Positions 61,801 to 64,000 of a stretch of 64,000 bases of DNA are shown one piece after another (within the stretch, counting starts at the first letter, position 1; each line of letters starts with the position of its first letter). The stretch is taken from NCBI RefSeq assembly GCF_031877795.1, contig NC_133931.1, positions 134,454,621 through 134,518,620 of the forward strand. The letters are read 5' to 3'. A program made the position numbers and the translations under genes. The stretch comes from Strix aluco (taxonomy: Eukaryota > Chordata > Aves > Strigiformes > Strigidae). The notes under the pieces are model-generated. The model saw only the letters and a list, made by a program, of their open reading frames with translations. It was not told where the DNA came from and ran no database searches.

Positions 61801-64000
61801 ATAGGGCAGGAGTGTTTTACTTAACACTAGAGGTCTCTTTCTAAAGACTTCAAATGATTGATAATGTTACCTGTGTGGATTATTTAATCAAATACTGCTG
61901 TAGAAAAAGTGTAAATATTATCTCTACTTTAGGATCCCCCACCACTCCTTGCCTTTTGTTCTGCTGTTCCAATGTCCTGTGCTTATGGGCATTCAGCAGC
62001 AAACATGTTTGCTTTCTCCCACCACAGATATTTATTAACTCAGCCAGAAAGCCAGGAAATCCCCCACCATATCTGTGGTCAGGCTTTATCATAAAGTTTT
62101 AACATTTGTTAACGATACACTTCAACAGATTCCAAGCGATATCTGCTGTAAGTACAGAAAATTGGCTGAAATGATGTTCTTTAAGTGGCTGTCTCTTCAA
62201 AACAGCATCTCTTGCTTGTTCATCCCTGTGTCACTGTAGCTGTGAACAACAGCTGTAGTGAGAGCAGAATAATTTAAGAATTTTGGTTGCACTCTTCAGT
62301 GTTGAACTGAAGAAAATATTTCATTTATGCTGTGTGAGTGGAACAGCCAGTTTCTCTCCCAAGGAGAATAAGCACAAAGCTGAACTGAAATTACTCATTG
62401 TTTGTTGCATTTGCATTCAGCAGGAGAGCCTCTGCGTAGAGGGCCAGCATTGCTGAATCACTGATTGTGGTTAGCTTTTCTACAATAGTGAGAGGTGATG
62501 GGTATGAATAATGCTGAGGTCTAAATGTGTATAATTCTTATGCTGTCTTTATTCTCATGGATATGTGGGACCTTGCCATGTCAACAGCAATTCCTCCCTT
62601 CCCCCCTTCATCCCCATCAGTCATTTCTAAAGCTATTTGCATGTGAATCCCTATGGGCACCCCTTGCAACACTGGGGCTGACCTGCTAAAAGTAGGTCTC
62701 CTAGGCTTTCAATCATCTTGCCACACATAATAGCTAAATAATCCTGCCTGCCTGCAAGAAAATGACCTGCACACTGAAGGAGAGGGCAGATGAAGGTTCT
62801 TACACTGAGTAACTGCTCAGATAGGCATGCTGGTACGGAGCAACAGATCACAGAAAAGCTATGAAACTGCTCCCAACTTCCTGATGTGCAGATACCACCC
62901 AGTAAAGTGCTCAAGGTATTGACTGCACTCATTGTGTTAGGAAAGAGTCCATAGTGTCTACTCCCTTGGGGACTCCTCTGCATTACCCTGCTTCCTAATG
63001 TATATCTCTGCTGGCAATCACAACTGGTTAATGAAGTTAATTCTTCAAATTGTTAGATGTGTTATTAGGTTTTGGACATTAGATATATAACAGCACCTGA
63101 CAACTATGCCGAAGTATGGCTGCAGAAACCTTGTCTGAAGACTCAGTTGATGGCCCAGCATACTGTAGCATGGAAGATGCAGGTTTCGGATGGGTAAGGT
63201 CAGACAGTGTCGTACTAAACGCTGTCAGGGCTTTGGAGCTTTTATTTCTGTGGAAAGTGGAGTTTCGCCCACAGTTTATCGTAACTCTTCTACCACAGAT
63301 AGCAGTGAGAAAGCAGCATCGTTTATAAAGCTGTTTTTGCTTGGAGGATGGTGCTGCGAGTGCAGCTGTTGCTGGCAACTAGAATGGCTTGGCATTACAC
63401 TGGGCAAAATGGCATTCACATAAGGAGTGGGGAAAAAAAAAACCTATGAAGAACAATTGTTGGAAATACTGTTTGGAAAAGCATGTTCAGATTCATTAAC
63501 ATACAACGTAATTAATACTCTTCTGCTGAAGCATTTACTTGTGGTTATATAATAAATATAGGCTGACTGGGACAATATGTGCTATATCAGAAGTATGGTA
63601 ACTCATAACATTGGAGCGAAGTAGCTAAAGATGAGCTGACAGTTTTATATACTGCCCTTATCAAACCTTCTAGCCATTGCAAAGTGCAACCCAGTAAATA
63701 CCGTAAGAAGTTAGGAGCAGTAGCAACTGTATTTTTTATGCTTTCCTTTTAATCATAGGGTTAATGAGTTCTTAGAAGTTTTAGTCAGTGCAGTGTGCTC
63801 CTGGTCATCTTCCAGTTGAGCAGTGAAAGTCAACAAAACTTATTTTTCAAATTGTTCACATAAATATAGCCTTAGTATTGTTTGAAATATCATGACAGGA
63901 TGCTCCAGGACATCGTTGTCTGGGTGCAAATGATGGATAATATCATGCGTAGATAAGGGGAAAAATAACCCATATTTTCTAGACCCATTTACTCTCTATC

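Larger units (their letters stand above)
54601..64000. other. Gene-free desert after the LTR
   Basis: A G-rich patch (54709-54731) lies just after the LTR. T-runs occur at 55.39, 55.50 and 56.73 kb, the C15 tract at 58.87 kb and A- or T-runs near 59.36 and 59.46 kb. The CpG-bearing segment at 63110-63360 is the only part that looks unlike its surroundings. No gene is recognised. Confidence 0.65.

Noticed and set aside
54600..64000. Internal provirus downstream of the LTR
   Set aside because: No primer-binding site or gag, pol or env-like coding follows, and no second LTR copy was seen, so the LTR is solitary.
1..64000. CRISPR arrays, bacterial operons or phage-like systems
   Set aside because: The DNA is vertebrate: intron and poly(A) architecture, a CpG island, CR1 and an ERV LTR. 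No regularly spaced repeats occur.

Overview
The window is vertebrate nuclear DNA, almost certainly from a bird. It is AT-rich and mostly non-coding, CpG is scarce outside one strong CpG island, and the recognisable repeats are avian: a decayed CR1 LINE and a solo endogenous-retrovirus LTR. That LTR type is, as far as I recall, abundant in Neoaves (passerines, parrots, falcons) and not typical of chicken, so a neoavian bird is my best guess. This is an inference from memory of the repeat family, not a search.

There is one well-supported gene, ARL4A, on the + strand. Its whole 200-residue CDS lies in one exon (17402-18004). It encodes an ARF-like small GTPase with every nucleotide-binding motif intact, a myristoylatable Gly2 and a polybasic C-terminus. 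Upstream is a CpG island (about 15.6-17.5 kb) with two CCAAT plus GC-box modules, an E-box and two possible uORFs. A probable 5' untranslated exon ends near 17008, and a 309-base intron carries a GGGCY pentamer repeat. Downstream is a long 3'UTR of about 1.9 kb with three plausible poly(A) sites and a G-quadruplex motif between the first and the last two.

Layout: 1-15.6 kb is gene-free upstream DNA (in human, from memory, SCIN lies on this side; none of its coding sequence was found). 15.6-19.9 kb is the ARL4A island, gene and 3'UTR. 19.9-64 kb is a gene desert (in human, ETV1 lies on this side). The desert holds a CR1 fragment at 39.7-40.5 kb, a solo LTR at 54.0-54.6 kb, homopolymer tracts, several recurrent A/C-rich (or T/G-rich) tracts and a few short inverted repeats. 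The remaining open reading frames are short and look like chance.

I found no convincing undescribed biological system. The findings are candidates for checking: transcript control of ARL4A, a possible exon near 0.7 kb, CpG-containing islets in the desert, a hairpin cluster at 58.4-58.6 kb, and tracts able to form unusual DNA or RNA structures.
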